Shown: in pieces, positions 50,625 to 59,869 of the stretch
Numbering within the stretch: the first letter of the stretch is position 1
Layout of the letters: every line of letters starts with the position of its first letter
Position numbers and translations under genes: made by a program
The notes under the pieces: generated by a model
The model's database searches: none
The model's input: the letters and a program-made list of their open reading frames with translations, nothing else
What the model was told of the DNA's origin: nothing
From: an uncultured Succinivibrio sp.
GTDB taxonomy: Bacteria > Pseudomonadota > Gammaproteobacteria > Enterobacterales > Succinivibrionaceae
NCBI GenBank assembly: GCA_900767695.1
Contig: CAAGAC010000116.1
Span: 1-64,000 of the forward strand
Reading direction: 5' to 3'
Length of the DNA stretch: 64,000 nucleotides

Positions 50625-51937
50625 GCCCCGCTCCCTCCGGGAGCATCCCCGGCAGGAGGCTCTGGCGCGGCATCGGGCTGGGGGCCTGCAGGCTCAGGCT
50701 GCGGCGCCTCGCTCTGAGCGCCCTGCCCCTGGGGGGCGGGCTGCCCGCCCTGCGCGGCCTGCACCTGGGACTCTGCCTGGGCCTGCGCCTGAGCCTTTTC
50801 CTCCTGCGCCATCAGATCCTTGAGATCCTGGGGAACCTCCAGGGGCTTTTCAGGCTTCGCGTCCCAGGCCGGGGATCCCGGGATCTCCTCGCGCGCGGCG
50901 CTCTCGACGGCCTCGGACGAGGCCTCGAGGAAGTCCTGGCAGATGGCGTCGATGCGATCGGCAAGGCGCTCCCTCACGGTCGAGCCGCCCGAGGAGACCG
51001 TGACGTCGCCCGGGGCGAGATCTGTGGAGGTCTTTATCTTCCAGTGCTGGGAGTCCATGTACTCGCGCCCGGCGGCGGCCTCGACCAGGGCCGCGTCGTC
51101 GGGGTTCATCGTGATCTCGGCCCCGCCCTCGGGATCGGGCAGCGCGGCCATGGCGGTCTCGACGGTCCTTAGCAGGAACTCAGGATCAGCGCGCGCCTCG
51201 CGCCTGATCACGGCCGAGGCAAGCTTCGAGACCATCATGACGATGCGCTCGGTGACGTCGCGGTCGACCTCGCGCAGGGGATTTGCCAGGGCGTCGGCTA
51301 GGTGGCGGAAGCGCTCTGACTGCTCGAGCACCACCTCCTCGCCCTGGGAGAGGCCCTCGGCGCGTCCCTTCTGGAAGCCCTCCTCGCGCCCCTTGGCATA
51401 GCCTGCCTCAAGGCCCTTGGAGCTGCCCTCGGCGAAGCCCTTCTCGGACCCCTGCCTGAGGCCCTCCTCCATGCCCTGCTTCAATCCTTCCTCATGGCCC
51501 TTGGCAAAGCCCTCGTCATGGCCTTCCCTCGCCGCCTCGGCGCGGATCTCGTCAAGCTGGCCTGCTGTCAGAGCCGGGCCTGCGGGAGCCTCCTGCGCGG
51601 CCTTCTCCTCGGCCTCCCTGCGCTCCTGCTCCTCGCGCTCAAGCCTTGCCTCCTCGGCCTTCTTCTGCTCAAGAAGCTTCTTCTGGCGCGCAAGGGCGCG
51701 GCGCTGCTCGAAGTAGTCGGGAGGGTAGCCCAGGGCATTGGTCTCTCCGTCGCGGTCCTCGCCTAGCATCGGCCACTGCTTGACCTCGTAGGCCCCGGCC
51801 TTTTCAGAGGGGATCACGCGGGCGATCGGCTCGTCGTAGCGGGCGTCGGTGTACTGCGGCTCCGAGTTCACGACGTCGTCGCCGGTCACGACCTCTGGAT
51901 CGAGGCCTTCCTTCTTCTTGGGCTGCGTCTCTGCCAT
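50621..51937 (-). CDS. fliH: flagellar assembly protein FliH (extended)
   Basis: The 438-residue regulator of FliI, nearly twice the E. coli length (235). The family hallmark, a run of GxxxG steps, is at residues 135-200 (GHDEGFAKGHEEGLKQGMEEG and on). The C-terminal FliI-binding region follows (ERIVMMVSKLASAVIRREAR). The extra length comes from a long charged N-terminal coiled coil (EQKKAEEARLEREEQERREA) and a 60-residue Gln/Pro/Ala tail. It lies between fliG and fliI, with an ATGA overlap to fliI. Confidence 0.9.
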   Translation of the reverse strand: MAETQPKKKEGLDPEVVTGDDVVNSEPQYTDARYDEPIARVIPSEKAGAYEVKQWPMLGEDRDGETNALGYPPDYFEQRRALARQKKLLEQKKAEEARLEREEQERREAEEKAAQEAPAGPALTAGQLDEIRAEAAREGHDEGFAKGHEEGLKQGMEEGLRQGSEKGFAEGSSKGLEAGYAKGREEGFQKGRAEGLSQGEEVVLEQSERFRHLADALANPLREVDRDVTERIVMMVSKLASAVIRREARADPEFLLRTVETAMAALPDPEGGAEITMNPDDAALVEAAAGREYMDSQHWKIKTSTDLAPGDVTVSSGGSTVRERLADRIDAICQDFLEASSEAVESAAREEIPGSPAWDAKPEKPLEVPQDLKDLMAQEEKAQAQAQAESQVQAAQGGQPAPQGQGAQSEAPQPEPAGPQPDAAPEPPAGDAPGGSGA

Positions 51938-51948
51938 GGCTCAGGCCG

Positions 51949-53082
51949 CTACACGAAGTCGCTGTTGCTGCCGCCGCGGGAGAGCACGATCTGGCCCGAG
52001 TCGGAGAGCTTGTGGGCGATGTTGAGGATCTCCTTCTGGGCGGCCTCGACGTCGGCGATCTTGGTGGGACCCATCGAGGCGAGATCCTCCTTCATGGAGT
52101 CGGCGGCGCGCGAGGACATGTTCTTGAAGAACTTGTCCTTGAGCGTGTCGTCGGCGCCCTTGAGGGCCTTCTGGAGCACGTCCGAGGGCACCTCGCGCAG
52201 CAGCGTCTGGATCGAGCGGTCGTCGACGTCGGCGAGGTTCTCGAACACGAACATGAGATCCTCGATCTGGGTGCCGATCTCCTTGTCCTGCGACTGGATG
52301 GCGTTCATGAGCTGGGTCTCCGTCGAGGAGTCGAGGAAGTTCATGATGTCCGCCGCGCTCTTGAGGCCGCCGACCTTGGCGGTCTGGGAGCCTGCGGAGC
52401 CTGCAAACTGCTTTTCCATGATCTCGTTCAATTCCTGCAATGCGGCAGGCTGCACTTCCTCCAACGTGGCGATGCGCATGATGAGATCGAGGCGCACGGG
52501 CTCCGGGAACTGGGAGAGGATCTCCGCGCTCTGCTCCGGGTCGAGGTAGGAGAGCACGATGGTCTGGATCTGCGGGTGCTCGTTCTGGATGATGGTGGCC
52601 ACCTGCCTTGCGTCCATCCACTTGAGGGAGTCGAGGCCGCGCGAGCCTGTGCCAAGGGAGATCTGCTCGACAAGGTTGTTGGCCTTGTCCTCGCCCAGGG
52701 CCGCGACCAGGGCGTGGCGCACGAAGTCCGAGCTGCCAAGCCCCAGGTTCGAGTGCTTGGTGATGTCCATGAGGAAGGACTTGTGGACGGCGTTGACCTG
52801 CTCGTTGGTGAAGCGCCCGGCCTGGGACATGCGCATGCCGAGCTTCTGCACCTGCTTTGGCTGCAGGTTGCGGAAGACCTCGGCCGCGTCGTCCTCGGAG
52901 AGCGAGAGCATCAGGAGCACGGCCTTGTCCAGGCCCGTCATGCCCTGCAGCGCCGCGCGCTCGTCGTCGTTGAGCTCGAGGCTGCCGTTCTGCATCGACT
53001 TGCCTACCCTGTCCAATGCCTGGGAGGTGCCGGGAGCCTTGTTCGGGGCCGCCGCCGGGAGGTTCTTGTTGTCATCAGCCAT
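51949..53082 (-). CDS. fliG: flagellar motor switch protein FliG
   Basis: A 377-residue C-ring protein that contacts FliF, FliM and the stators. Landmarks are LDKAVLLMLSLSEDDAAEVFR, NEHPQIQTIVLSYLDPEQ with the EHPQ motif of the middle domain, and the charged torque helix DDRSIQTLLREVPSDVLQKAL at the C-terminus. The first 45 residues are an Asn/Pro-rich extension compared with E. coli (331). It ends in TAG. Confidence 0.95.
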   Translation of the reverse strand: MADDNKNLPAAAPNKAPGTSQALDRVGKSMQNGSLELNDDERAALQGMTGLDKAVLLMLSLSEDDAAEVFRNLQPKQVQKLGMRMSQAGRFTNEQVNAVHKSFLMDITKHSNLGLGSSDFVRHALVAALGEDKANNLVEQISLGTGSRGLDSLKWMDARQVATIIQNEHPQIQTIVLSYLDPEQSAEILSQFPEPVRLDLIMRIATLEEVQPAALQELNEIMEKQFAGSAGSQTAKVGGLKSAADIMNFLDSSTETQLMNAIQSQDKEIGTQIEDLMFVFENLADVDDRSIQTLLREVPSDVLQKALKGADDTLKDKFFKNMSSRAADSMKEDLASMGPTKIADVEAAQKEILNIAHKLSDSGQIVLSRGGSNSDFV

Positions 53083-53124
53083 TTGCGCAAATCCTCAGGC
53101 GCGCGCCTCCACGGGCGCGGCGCC

Positions 53125-55005
53125 TCAGCTCTTCTTCTCGGTAGTCTTGTCCTTCGAGTCGCTGTCGAGCCACTCCTTGATGACCTCGGCCGTGAGCTGC
53201 GGCTCGTTGGATGCCAGCGTGCGCACCGCCTTGAGCAGATCGGCCTCCTTGTGGAGATCCGGCAGGTCGATGCCGCCGCTGTCGTTGATGGAGTACACCT
53301 GGTCCTCCATCTCCTTGTTCTTGGTGATGAGGTCGAGATCGTCGTTGCCCTCGAGCGCCGAGCCGTCGTCCATGTCGACGTCGTTCTGCTCCTCGAGATC
53401 GGCCTCCTCCTCCTCGCGGTGCAGGAGCTTCATCAGCATCGGCCTGATGACGAAGACCACGAGCACGATGATGACGAGGACGGCGCCCAGGACCCTCACG
53501 AGGCGGTAGAAGTAGTTCTGGCGGTACCAGGGCAGCGGCGGGCGCTCGTCCTCGTGCGGGAAGGACACCGTCTCGACGCTCACAAAGTCGCCGCGGGCCT
53601 GGTCGAGGCCGAGGCCGCCGCGCACGAGGTCTGCGATCTTGTCGAGATCCTCCTTGGGGCGCGGCGCGTAGGTCACGTTGCCGTCGGCGTCGACCTTGCG
53701 CATGTAGTCAACCGCGACCGAGACCGTCAGGCGCTGGACCATGTTGGTCGGGCGCACGGTGTGGCGCACCGTGGTGTCGACCTCATAGTTGCGCACGGCC
53801 TCGCGGCTCTCCTTGCGCTGCTCGGTAGACTGGTTGCCCTCGGTCGCGGTGCCGTTCCTCAGCTGCTGGGGAATGGCCGCGTTGGCGGGAGGCTGGTTCG
53901 AGAGCGAGCCGGGCACGCCGTAGGGATTGCCCTTTTCATTGCCGCCCTGCTGCTCCTTCAATGTCTCGGACCTCACGGCCTGGCTGTCGGGGTTGTAGAG
54001 CTGGGCGGTCTCCTCCTGCTTGGTGGTGTCGAGCGTGACGTCCACCTCGGCCGAGTAGTTTCCAAGCCCGAGCATCGGGGCGAGGATGGTGTCGAGCTTG
54101 TCGCGGTACTGCGCCTCGCGCATCGTGTGCATCTCGAACTCGCGCTGGAGCTTGTTCTCGGCGCTGTCGTCGCGGCGGTCGTCGGAGAGCAGGCGGCCCT
54201 GCTGATCGGTGACGGTGACGTCCTTGGAGAGCAGGTTGTGCACGGCCGAGGCGACCATGAACCGGATCGAGGAGACGTTCTCGGGGCTCAGGTAGGCGCC
54301 GTTCTTGAGGGTGACGACCACGGCTGCCGACGGGCGGCTCTTCTCGCGGGCGAAGACGTTCTCCTTGGGGATGGCCAGGAGCACGGTGGCCCTCTCGATG
54401 CCGTCTATCCTCTCGATGGCGCGGGCGAGCTGGATCTCGCGGCCGTGCTTGATGCGCTCGTTCTCCATGTGCTGGGAGACGCCGAAGCCGCTGTCGGTCA
54501 TCAGGATCGAGTCGCCGATGTCGCTGGTCTCCTTGGGCAGGGCGACGCCCTGGCGCAGCATCTGGGAGGTGATGTCGGAGTACTTGGTCGCGTCCACGAA
54601 GATCGCCTCGCCCGAGAGGCGGTACTTGTAGCCTCCGTTGTCGAGGAAGTCGAGAACCTTGCCGATCTCCTGGGGCGAGTAGGTGCCAAGCTGCCTCTCG
54701 GTGGCCGGAGCGTTGGACGAGCTGCCGCCATGGAGCGAGAAGATGGTGAAGATGATCACCGCCACGAAGAGGGCGAGGAAGCCCAGCAGCGTGACGCGGT
54801 GGAGCACGTCGCCGTTGTGGATGAAGTCGGAGAGGAACGCGAGAAGCCGCCTGAAGGCGCCCTGCCTTGCGGCGGGGGCCTCGGATGCGGTCGCGGCGCC
54901 GGCCTTGGGATTGGTCAGCGCCGTGCTGCTTCCGCCGGCCACTGCGGGCACGGCGCTGCCTGAAGCCTGGCCCGCCGCGGGAACGGGTAAATCGTTGTCT
55001 GCCAT
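53125..55005 (-). CDS. fliF: flagellar MS-ring protein FliF
   Basis: A 626-residue inner-membrane ring protein on which the motor is built. Two transmembrane helices are visible: residues about 70-92 (HRVTLLGFLALFVAVIIFT) and 505-527 (VLGAVLVIIVLVVFVI). Between them lie the periplasmic ring-building motifs, with RIDGIERATVLLAIPKENVF and VTVTDQQGRLLS as landmarks. The acidic C-terminal tail (VIKEWLDSDSKDK) is the FliG-binding site. It follows fliE by 23 bases. Confidence 0.95.
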   Translation of the reverse strand: MADNDLPVPAAGQASGSAVPAVAGGSSTALTNPKAGAATASEAPAARQGAFRRLLAFLSDFIHNGDVLHRVTLLGFLALFVAVIIFTIFSLHGGSSSNAPATERQLGTYSPQEIGKVLDFLDNGGYKYRLSGEAIFVDATKYSDITSQMLRQGVALPKETSDIGDSILMTDSGFGVSQHMENERIKHGREIQLARAIERIDGIERATVLLAIPKENVFAREKSRPSAAVVVTLKNGAYLSPENVSSIRFMVASAVHNLLSKDVTVTDQQGRLLSDDRRDDSAENKLQREFEMHTMREAQYRDKLDTILAPMLGLGNYSAEVDVTLDTTKQEETAQLYNPDSQAVRSETLKEQQGGNEKGNPYGVPGSLSNQPPANAAIPQQLRNGTATEGNQSTEQRKESREAVRNYEVDTTVRHTVRPTNMVQRLTVSVAVDYMRKVDADGNVTYAPRPKEDLDKIADLVRGGLGLDQARGDFVSVETVSFPHEDERPPLPWYRQNYFYRLVRVLGAVLVIIVLVVFVIRPMLMKLLHREEEEADLEEQNDVDMDDGSALEGNDDLDLITKNKEMEDQVYSINDSGGIDLPDLHKEADLLKAVRTLASNEPQLTAEVIKEWLDSDSKDKTTEKKS

Positions 55006-55028
55006 TTTCTACGCCTGTTTCCCAAGGA

Positions 55029-55463
55029 TCAGATCTGCATCTGGGACACGGTCTTGTACGCCTCGATGAGCTTGTTGCGGATCTGCACCGCCGCCTCGAA
55101 GGAAATGCTTGATTTCTGTGTCGCAAGCATAACATCAGAGAGGGTCACCTGTCTGTCTCCGGTGTCAAATCTCGTCTGAAGGTTCGACGCGTTGTTCTGC
55201 AGGTTGTTGACGTTCTCGAAGGCCTGCCTGAGCGCGTTCTCGAAGGCGCCGACGCGGGTGGCGGAGGTCTCCTCCGCCTTCCCCGGCTCCTTCACGGCCT
55301 CGGGGCCGCCCTGCTCAAGGACGCTCGAGTAGACATGGAAGTCCGCTTGCGGATCGGGCCCCCTGCCCGCCGCCGCGCTCAGCGCGCTCATCTGGCGCTG
55401 CATGTTCTGAAGCCCCGCGAGGATCGATCCGGCAGGTGCCGCGCTGCTGATGCCGATGCTCAT
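55029..55463 (-). CDS. fliE: flagellar basal-body protein FliE
   Basis: A 144-residue protein joining the MS ring to the rod. The C-terminal 85 residues are diagnostic: GAFENALRQAFENVNNLQNN and SDVMLATQKSSISFEAAVQIRNKLIEAYK (landmarks), ending in VSQMQI. The start at 55463 leaves GGAGG 7 bases upstream; an ATG two codons earlier touches the GGAGG. The N-terminal half is longer than in E. coli (104). It is the first gene of the operon behind a sigma-54 promoter. Confidence 0.94.
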   Translation of the reverse strand: MSIGISSAAPAGSILAGLQNMQRQMSALSAAAGRGPDPQADFHVYSSVLEQGGPEAVKEPGKAEETSATRVGAFENALRQAFENVNNLQNNASNLQTRFDTGDRQVTLSDVMLATQKSSISFEAAVQIRNKLIEAYKTVSQMQI

Positions 55464-55518
55464 TTCCATGCCTCCGCGCCGGAAATCCGACGCTCAAAAA
55501 AACTTTCATGACAGTCAA

Positions 55519-55534
55519 GGCAAGTTCCGTGCCA
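55519..55534 (-). promoter_or_regulatory. sigma-54 (RpoN) promoter of the fliE operon
   Basis: The minus strand reads TGGCACGGAACTTGCC, an almost perfect match to TGGCACGRNNNTTGCW with GG and GC correctly spaced. Transcription would start near 55508, about 45 bases before fliE. This fits Vibrio-like hierarchies where an NtrC-type activator drives fliE. Confidence 0.9.
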
Positions 55535-55705
55535 GAGCCGCGCGATTTGGCCCGTCTCTATGCATCTGGATTGGCTATAGGCTGAGACTATATCCACGCA
55601 TCACAACAATGTATTATTTTTAAAAGCAAAAATTTCCTACCATACCCCGTACGGCATGAATTAATTTATCCGCGGCCTTAGTCCGCGGCACTTGGAGCAT
55701 CAAAA

Positions 55706-57967
55706 ATGTCAAAAAGCTATGTGACCGGCTTTCCCCGCATCGGCGAGCAGCGCGAGCTCAAGTTCGCCCTCGAGGCCTACTGGGCAGGGCGCTCTGACTT
55801 CGAGCGCGTCAAGGCTGTGGCGCGCGATCTGCGCATCCGCCACCTGAAGTACCAGAAGGACGCCCTCATCGACTACGTGAGCGTCAACGACTTCTCCTAC
55901 TACGATCAGATGCTCGACCTCGTCTACGCGCTGGGTGCGGCCCCCGAGCGCTTCAAGGGCCTCTCGGGCGAGCGCCTCTACTTCGCGATGGCCCGCGGCG
56001 ACGACGAGCGCGAGGCCATGGAGATGACCAAGTGGTTCAACACCAACTACCACTACATCGTGCCTGAGATAGGCAGGAGCACCGCGTTCACCGCCAACGC
56101 TGAGAAGATCGTCTCCGAATACCGCGAGGCCCGCGAGATCGGGATCCGCCCGAAGGTAAATCTCATCGGTCCCATCACCTTCCTCGCCCTCTCGAAGAGC
56201 GCCGACGGCACCGACGTCTTCTCGCACCTTCAGGATCTCGTGAGGACCTACCTCGCGCTTCTAAACGAGATAGGCGCGCTCGACTCCGAGCAGCCCGTCG
56301 TGGTGCAGCTTGACGAGCCGGTGTTCGCAACCGACCGCGCCGCCGAGCTCGCCTCTCACGTTGTCCCTGTCTACACCGCGCTTGCAGGCGCCAGGAACGT
56401 GCGCATCCTCTTCAACACCTTCTTCGAGCACGCCCCCGAGGCGGTGCGCGAGGTCGCGCGCACCCCGGTGTGGGCAGTCGGCCTCGACTTCGTCCACGGC
56501 ACCTCGCAGGAGGACTCGCTCAAGGTCCTCGCGGGCTCGGACAAGGTGCTCTTTGCAGGCCTCATCAACGGCCGCAACGTCTGGAGGGCCGATCTTGACG
56601 CGAAGCTTGAGAAGGCAAGGGAAATTGCTAAATACATCCCCGATGACAGGCTGTGCCTCGGCACCTCCTGCTCGCTCCTGCACGTGCCCTTCACGCTCAA
56701 GTACGAGGACGCCCTCAGGATAAAGGAGTGGCTCTCCTTTGCCGTCGAGAAGCTCGACGAGGTGAGGCTTTTGAACGAGCTCTTCTCGGGCGTCAGGCTC
56801 GGCGAGAGGGATCAGGCCCTCCTTGAGGAGGCGCGCGAGGCTGCTAGGAGCCGCCGCACCTCGGACATCATCAACGATCAGGCCGTGCAGAACCGCGCCG
56901 CCCATGTTTCAAGGCTTTCACGCGAGACTCCGTACGAGGAGCGCATCAAGATCCAGCACGCCATCCTGAACCTGCCCGATCTGCCCACCACCACCATCGG
57001 CTCCTTCCCGCAGACCCAGTCGCTGCGCCAGGTCCGCTCGGCGTGGCGCAAGCACCTGCTCTCCGACGAGAACTACGAGCAGGAGATCAGGAAGTACATT
57101 CAGGACTGCGTGAAGTTCCAGGAGGACGCCGGCCTCGACGTGCTGGTCCACGGCGAGCCCGAGCGCAACGACATGGTCGAGTACTTCGGCGAGCAGCTCA
57201 AGGGCTACGCCATCTCGAAGAACGCCTGGGTCCAGAGCTACGGCAGCCGCTGCGTCAAGCCGCCCCTCCTCTACGGCGACGTCTCGCGCCCGCGCCCGAT
57301 GACCGTCAAGTGGATCTCCTACGCCCAGTCGCTCACGAAGAAGCCGATGAAGGGCATGCTCACAGGCCCCGTGACCATCCTCAACTGGAGCTTCGTGCGC
57401 GACGACATCCCCCGCGCGGACATCGCAAGGCAGCTTGCGCTGTGCATCTGCGACGAGATCTCCGATCTCCAGGACGCCGGCATAAGGATAATCCAGGTCG
57501 ACGAGGCCGCGTTCAAGGAGGGCTACCCCTTGAGGCGCGAGAACCGCAAGGCCTACGAGGACTTCGCCGTGAGCGCCTTCCGCCTCGCGACCTCGTCGGC
57601 CGAGGCGAGGACCCAGATCCACACCCACATGTGCTACTCGGAGTTCTCCGACATCATCGCGACCATCGAGGCCCTCGACGCCGACGTGCTCTCGATCGAG
57701 ACCGCGCGCTCTGGGAACGAGCTTCTCAAGGTCTTCAAGAAGGTCGGCTACGATCACGAGATCGGCCCCGGCGTCTACGACATCCACTCCCCGCGCGTGC
57801 CCTCGGTGGACGAGCTTGTCAGGCAGATCCGCGAGCGCGAGGAGGTGCTTCCGCGCGCCCAGCTCTGGGTCAACCCCGACTGCGGCCTCAAGACCCGCCG
57901 CTGGGAGGAGGTGAGGCCGAGCATCGAGAACATGGTGCAGGCGGCAAGGATCGCAAGGACGCTCTGA
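55706..57967 (+). CDS. metE: cobalamin-independent methionine synthase
   Basis: Transfers the methyl group of 5-methyltetrahydropteroyl-glutamate to homocysteine. The length, 753 residues, equals that of E. coli MetE, and the zinc ligands fall on the same numbers: His641, Cys643 (HTHMCYSEF) and Cys726 (NPDCGLKTR). N-terminal MSKSYVTGFPRIG matches the family. GGAG is 8 bases before the ATG, and a CCGCGG hairpin (55670-55688) sits just upstream of it. No cobalamin riboswitch was seen; TGAATTAATTTA (55657-55668) is only a partial MetR-like site. The next gene starts one base after its stop. Confidence 0.96.
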   Translation: MSKSYVTGFPRIGEQRELKFALEAYWAGRSDFERVKAVARDLRIRHLKYQKDALIDYVSVNDFSYYDQMLDLVYALGAAPERFKGLSGERLYFAMARGDDEREAMEMTKWFNTNYHYIVPEIGRSTAFTANAEKIVSEYREAREIGIRPKVNLIGPITFLALSKSADGTDVFSHLQDLVRTYLALLNEIGALDSEQPVVVQLDEPVFATDRAAELASHVVPVYTALAGARNVRILFNTFFEHAPEAVREVARTPVWAVGLDFVHGTSQEDSLKVLAGSDKVLFAGLINGRNVWRADLDAKLEKAREIAKYIPDDRLCLGTSCSLLHVPFTLKYEDALRIKEWLSFAVEKLDEVRLLNELFSGVRLGERDQALLEEAREAARSRRTSDIINDQAVQNRAAHVSRLSRETPYEERIKIQHAILNLPDLPTTTIGSFPQTQSLRQVRSAWRKHLLSDENYEQEIRKYIQDCVKFQEDAGLDVLVHGEPERNDMVEYFGEQLKGYAISKNAWVQSYGSRCVKPPLLYGDVSRPRPMTVKWISYAQSLTKKPMKGMLTGPVTILNWSFVRDDIPRADIARQLALCICDEISDLQDAGIRIIQVDEAAFKEGYPLRRENRKAYEDFAVSAFRLATSSAEARTQIHTHMCYSEFSDIIATIEALDADVLSIETARSGNELLKVFKKVGYDHEIGPGVYDIHSPRVPSVDELVRQIREREEVLPRAQLWVNPDCGLKTRRWEEVRPSIENMVQAARIARTL

Positions 57968-57968
57968 G

Positions 57969-58928
57969 ATGCTGCGCGAGAAGATAGCCTCGGCAGCCCC
58001 CGGGATCCTGACCTTCGGGGTGACTCCCCCGAAGGCCTCGGATCCCGAGGAGAAGGCGCTTGCGCGCGCGAAGGCGACGCTTGAGCGCGTCGCCCCCGCG
58101 CGCATCGACGGCTTCGTCGTCTACGACATCCAGGACGAGAGCTCGCGCACGAGCGAGCAGCGCACCTTCGAGTACTCGCAGACCCGCTCCCCCGAGGACT
58201 ACTGGAAAAACGAGCTTGGCGCGGCGCACCCGGCGATCATCTACAAGGTCGTGGGCAAGTACACCAGGGACGATCTGAGCGCCTTCCTGGGCGCCCTGCC
58301 GCGCGAGTGCGCCACGGTCTTCGTGGGGGCGAGCTCCTCGCGCGAGAGCGTGAGGCTTCGCCTCAAGGACGCCTATGCGCTGCGCCGCGGCTTCCCCGAG
58401 GCGCTCCTGGGCGGGATCTGCATCCCCGAGCGCCACCGCAGGAAGGGCGACGAGGAGTACCGCATCGCCGCCAAGTGCCTCCAGGGCTGCCGGTTCTTCG
58501 TGACGCAGGCCGTCTACAACACCGAGAACGCCAAGCGCTTCCTGGACGACTACGCCGCGCTCAACGTCCCCAAGGTCCCGGTGATCTTCACGCTCACCCC
58601 CTGCGGCAGCGCAAAGACGCTGGAGTTCATGCGCTGGCTTGGGATCTCGGTCGTGCCCGAGTACGAGCGCGAGATCATGGCAAGCCCCGATCCGCTCTCC
58701 CGCTCCATCGACCTGTGTACCGATCTCTTCGACTTCCTCTACAAGTACGGGCTCTCGCTGGGGATCCCGGTGGGGGCCAACGTCGAGAGCATCTCCTCCA
58801 GAAAGGTCGAGCAGGACGGCGCGGCGGAGCTTCTGATGCGGATCCGCAGGATCATCGACAGCTACACGCCCGACGACGGCAGGTTCAATCCAGAGCTTTC
58901 GGGATCTCTCGCCTCGGGCATAGTCTGA
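57969..58928 (+). CDS. methylenetetrahydrofolate-reductase-like protein coupled to metE
   Basis: A 319-residue protein with the MTHFR barrel layout. It starts one base after metE, so the two are translationally coupled. Key positions differ from E. coli MetF: the FEFFPP segment with catalytic Glu28 reads FGVTPP, and the LRGD segment with Asp120 reads FVGASSSRES. The active-site Gln183 region (ITQFFF) is kept in form as VTQAVYN. This looks like a divergent MTHFR-family branch, and FAD-dependent reduction cannot be assumed. Supplying or channelling methyl-folate to MetE is the natural guess from context. A canonical metF is not in the window. Confidence 0.72.
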   Translation: MLREKIASAAPGILTFGVTPPKASDPEEKALARAKATLERVAPARIDGFVVYDIQDESSRTSEQRTFEYSQTRSPEDYWKNELGAAHPAIIYKVVGKYTRDDLSAFLGALPRECATVFVGASSSRESVRLRLKDAYALRRGFPEALLGGICIPERHRRKGDEEYRIAAKCLQGCRFFVTQAVYNTENAKRFLDDYAALNVPKVPVIFTLTPCGSAKTLEFMRWLGISVVPEYEREIMASPDPLSRSIDLCTDLFDFLYKYGLSLGIPVGANVESISSRKVEQDGAAELLMRIRRIIDSYTPDDGRFNPELSGSLASGIV

Positions 58929-58995
58929 GCGCAGTCAATTTTGCTCCAGTGCAGGGACGGCTCGCAGCGCGGCCATGCACTGGATCCTGAGTTTG

Positions 58996-59031
58996 CGGCT
59001 CCGGGGCCATCCACCCGTGGCCGCCTTTTTA
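58996..59031 (+). terminator. terminator of metE and the MTHFR-like gene
   Basis: The stem GGCCA/TGGCC (59005-59009 and 59018-59022) inside further GC-rich complementarity is followed by GCCTTTTTAT. Confidence 0.7.
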
Positions 59032-59104
59032 TCCCCCTCCCCTGCCCTGCGGAAGTTCCGCGGCCTGGGCTTTTTGCCATTGGGAACGGCGCCCCTGAAG
59101 CAAC

Positions 59105-59134
59105 GGGGGCCTTCCCCGTGAAGGGAAGGCCCCC
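59105..59134 (-). terminator. terminator of tyrS-rpiA
   Basis: GGGGGCCTTCCC/GGGAAGGCCCCC (59105-59116 and 59123-59134) with a 6-base loop, 31 bases past the rpiA stop on the minus strand. The U-run is weak (GTTGCTT). Confidence 0.7.
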
Positions 59135-59164
59135 GCAGCCGGGAGACCCCGGCCTTCTGCCTGA

Positions 59165-59830
59165 TCAGGAGCGCTTGCGCACCTGCACGCCGTCCTCCTC
59201 GGAGTAGAGGACCACCTCGGCGCCGCGGCGGGCGAAGAGGCCCACGGTGACGACGCCCGGGATGGCGTTGATGGCCTCCTCGAGGGCGACCGGATCAGTG
59301 ATCCTAAGCCCCCTGACGTCGACAATCTGGCAGCCGTTGTCGGTGATGCAGCCCTTGCGCAGCACCGGATCGCCGCCGGTCACCTTGCGAAGCTGGCGTA
59401 TCACCTGCTCGCGGCCCATCGGGATCACCTCGACGGGAAGCGGGAAGGCGCCCAGAGTGTCCACGAGCTTTGACTTGTCGACGATGCAGACGAACTTGGA
59501 GGCCATCGAGGTGAGGATCTTCTCGCGGGTCAGGCACGCGCCGCCGCCCTTTATGAGGTTGAAGTGCGGATCGACCTCGTCGGCGCCGTCGATGTAGACG
59601 TCATAGCCCTCGACGTCGTTGGGATCGAGCACCTCGACCCCGATCTTCTCCAAGAGGTGGGTGGTCTTGACCGAGCTGCTGACAGCCCCGTCGACGTGGA
59701 TCCCGCTCTTGCCGAGCTGCTCGATGAACTTGACGACGGTGGAGCCGCTGCCAACGCCGAGCACGCCCTTGCGGGGAACATAATCGAGGGCCGCCTTGGC
59801 GACCATGGTCTTGAGCTCGTCCTGAGTCAT
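59165..59830 (-). CDS. rpiA: ribose-5-phosphate isomerase A
   Basis: Interconverts ribose 5-phosphate and ribulose 5-phosphate. The 221 residues (E. coli 219) show GVLGVGSGSTVVKFI at the phosphate site, DIDGADEVD-like YIDGADEVDPHFNLIKGGGACLTREKI around the catalytic Asp and Glu (landmark), and the Lys-containing KLVDTLG. It follows tyrS by 39 bases in the same direction, so the two are probably co-transcribed. It completes the non-oxidative pentose phosphate set with tkt and tal found in this window. Confidence 0.95.
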   Translation of the reverse strand: MTQDELKTMVAKAALDYVPRKGVLGVGSGSTVVKFIEQLGKSGIHVDGAVSSSVKTTHLLEKIGVEVLDPNDVEGYDVYIDGADEVDPHFNLIKGGGACLTREKILTSMASKFVCIVDKSKLVDTLGAFPLPVEVIPMGREQVIRQLRKVTGGDPVLRKGCITDNGCQIVDVRGLRITDPVALEEAINAIPGVVTVGLFARRGAEVVLYSEEDGVQVRKRS

Positions 59831-59869
59831 GGAAATGAGCCTCCTTGAGATGGCTTGCTTGTCCTTGGG

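Noticed and set aside
55464..55705. Cobalamin riboswitch before metE
   Set aside because: No B12-box-like sequence, and the region is short, AT-rich and contains the divergent fliE promoter.
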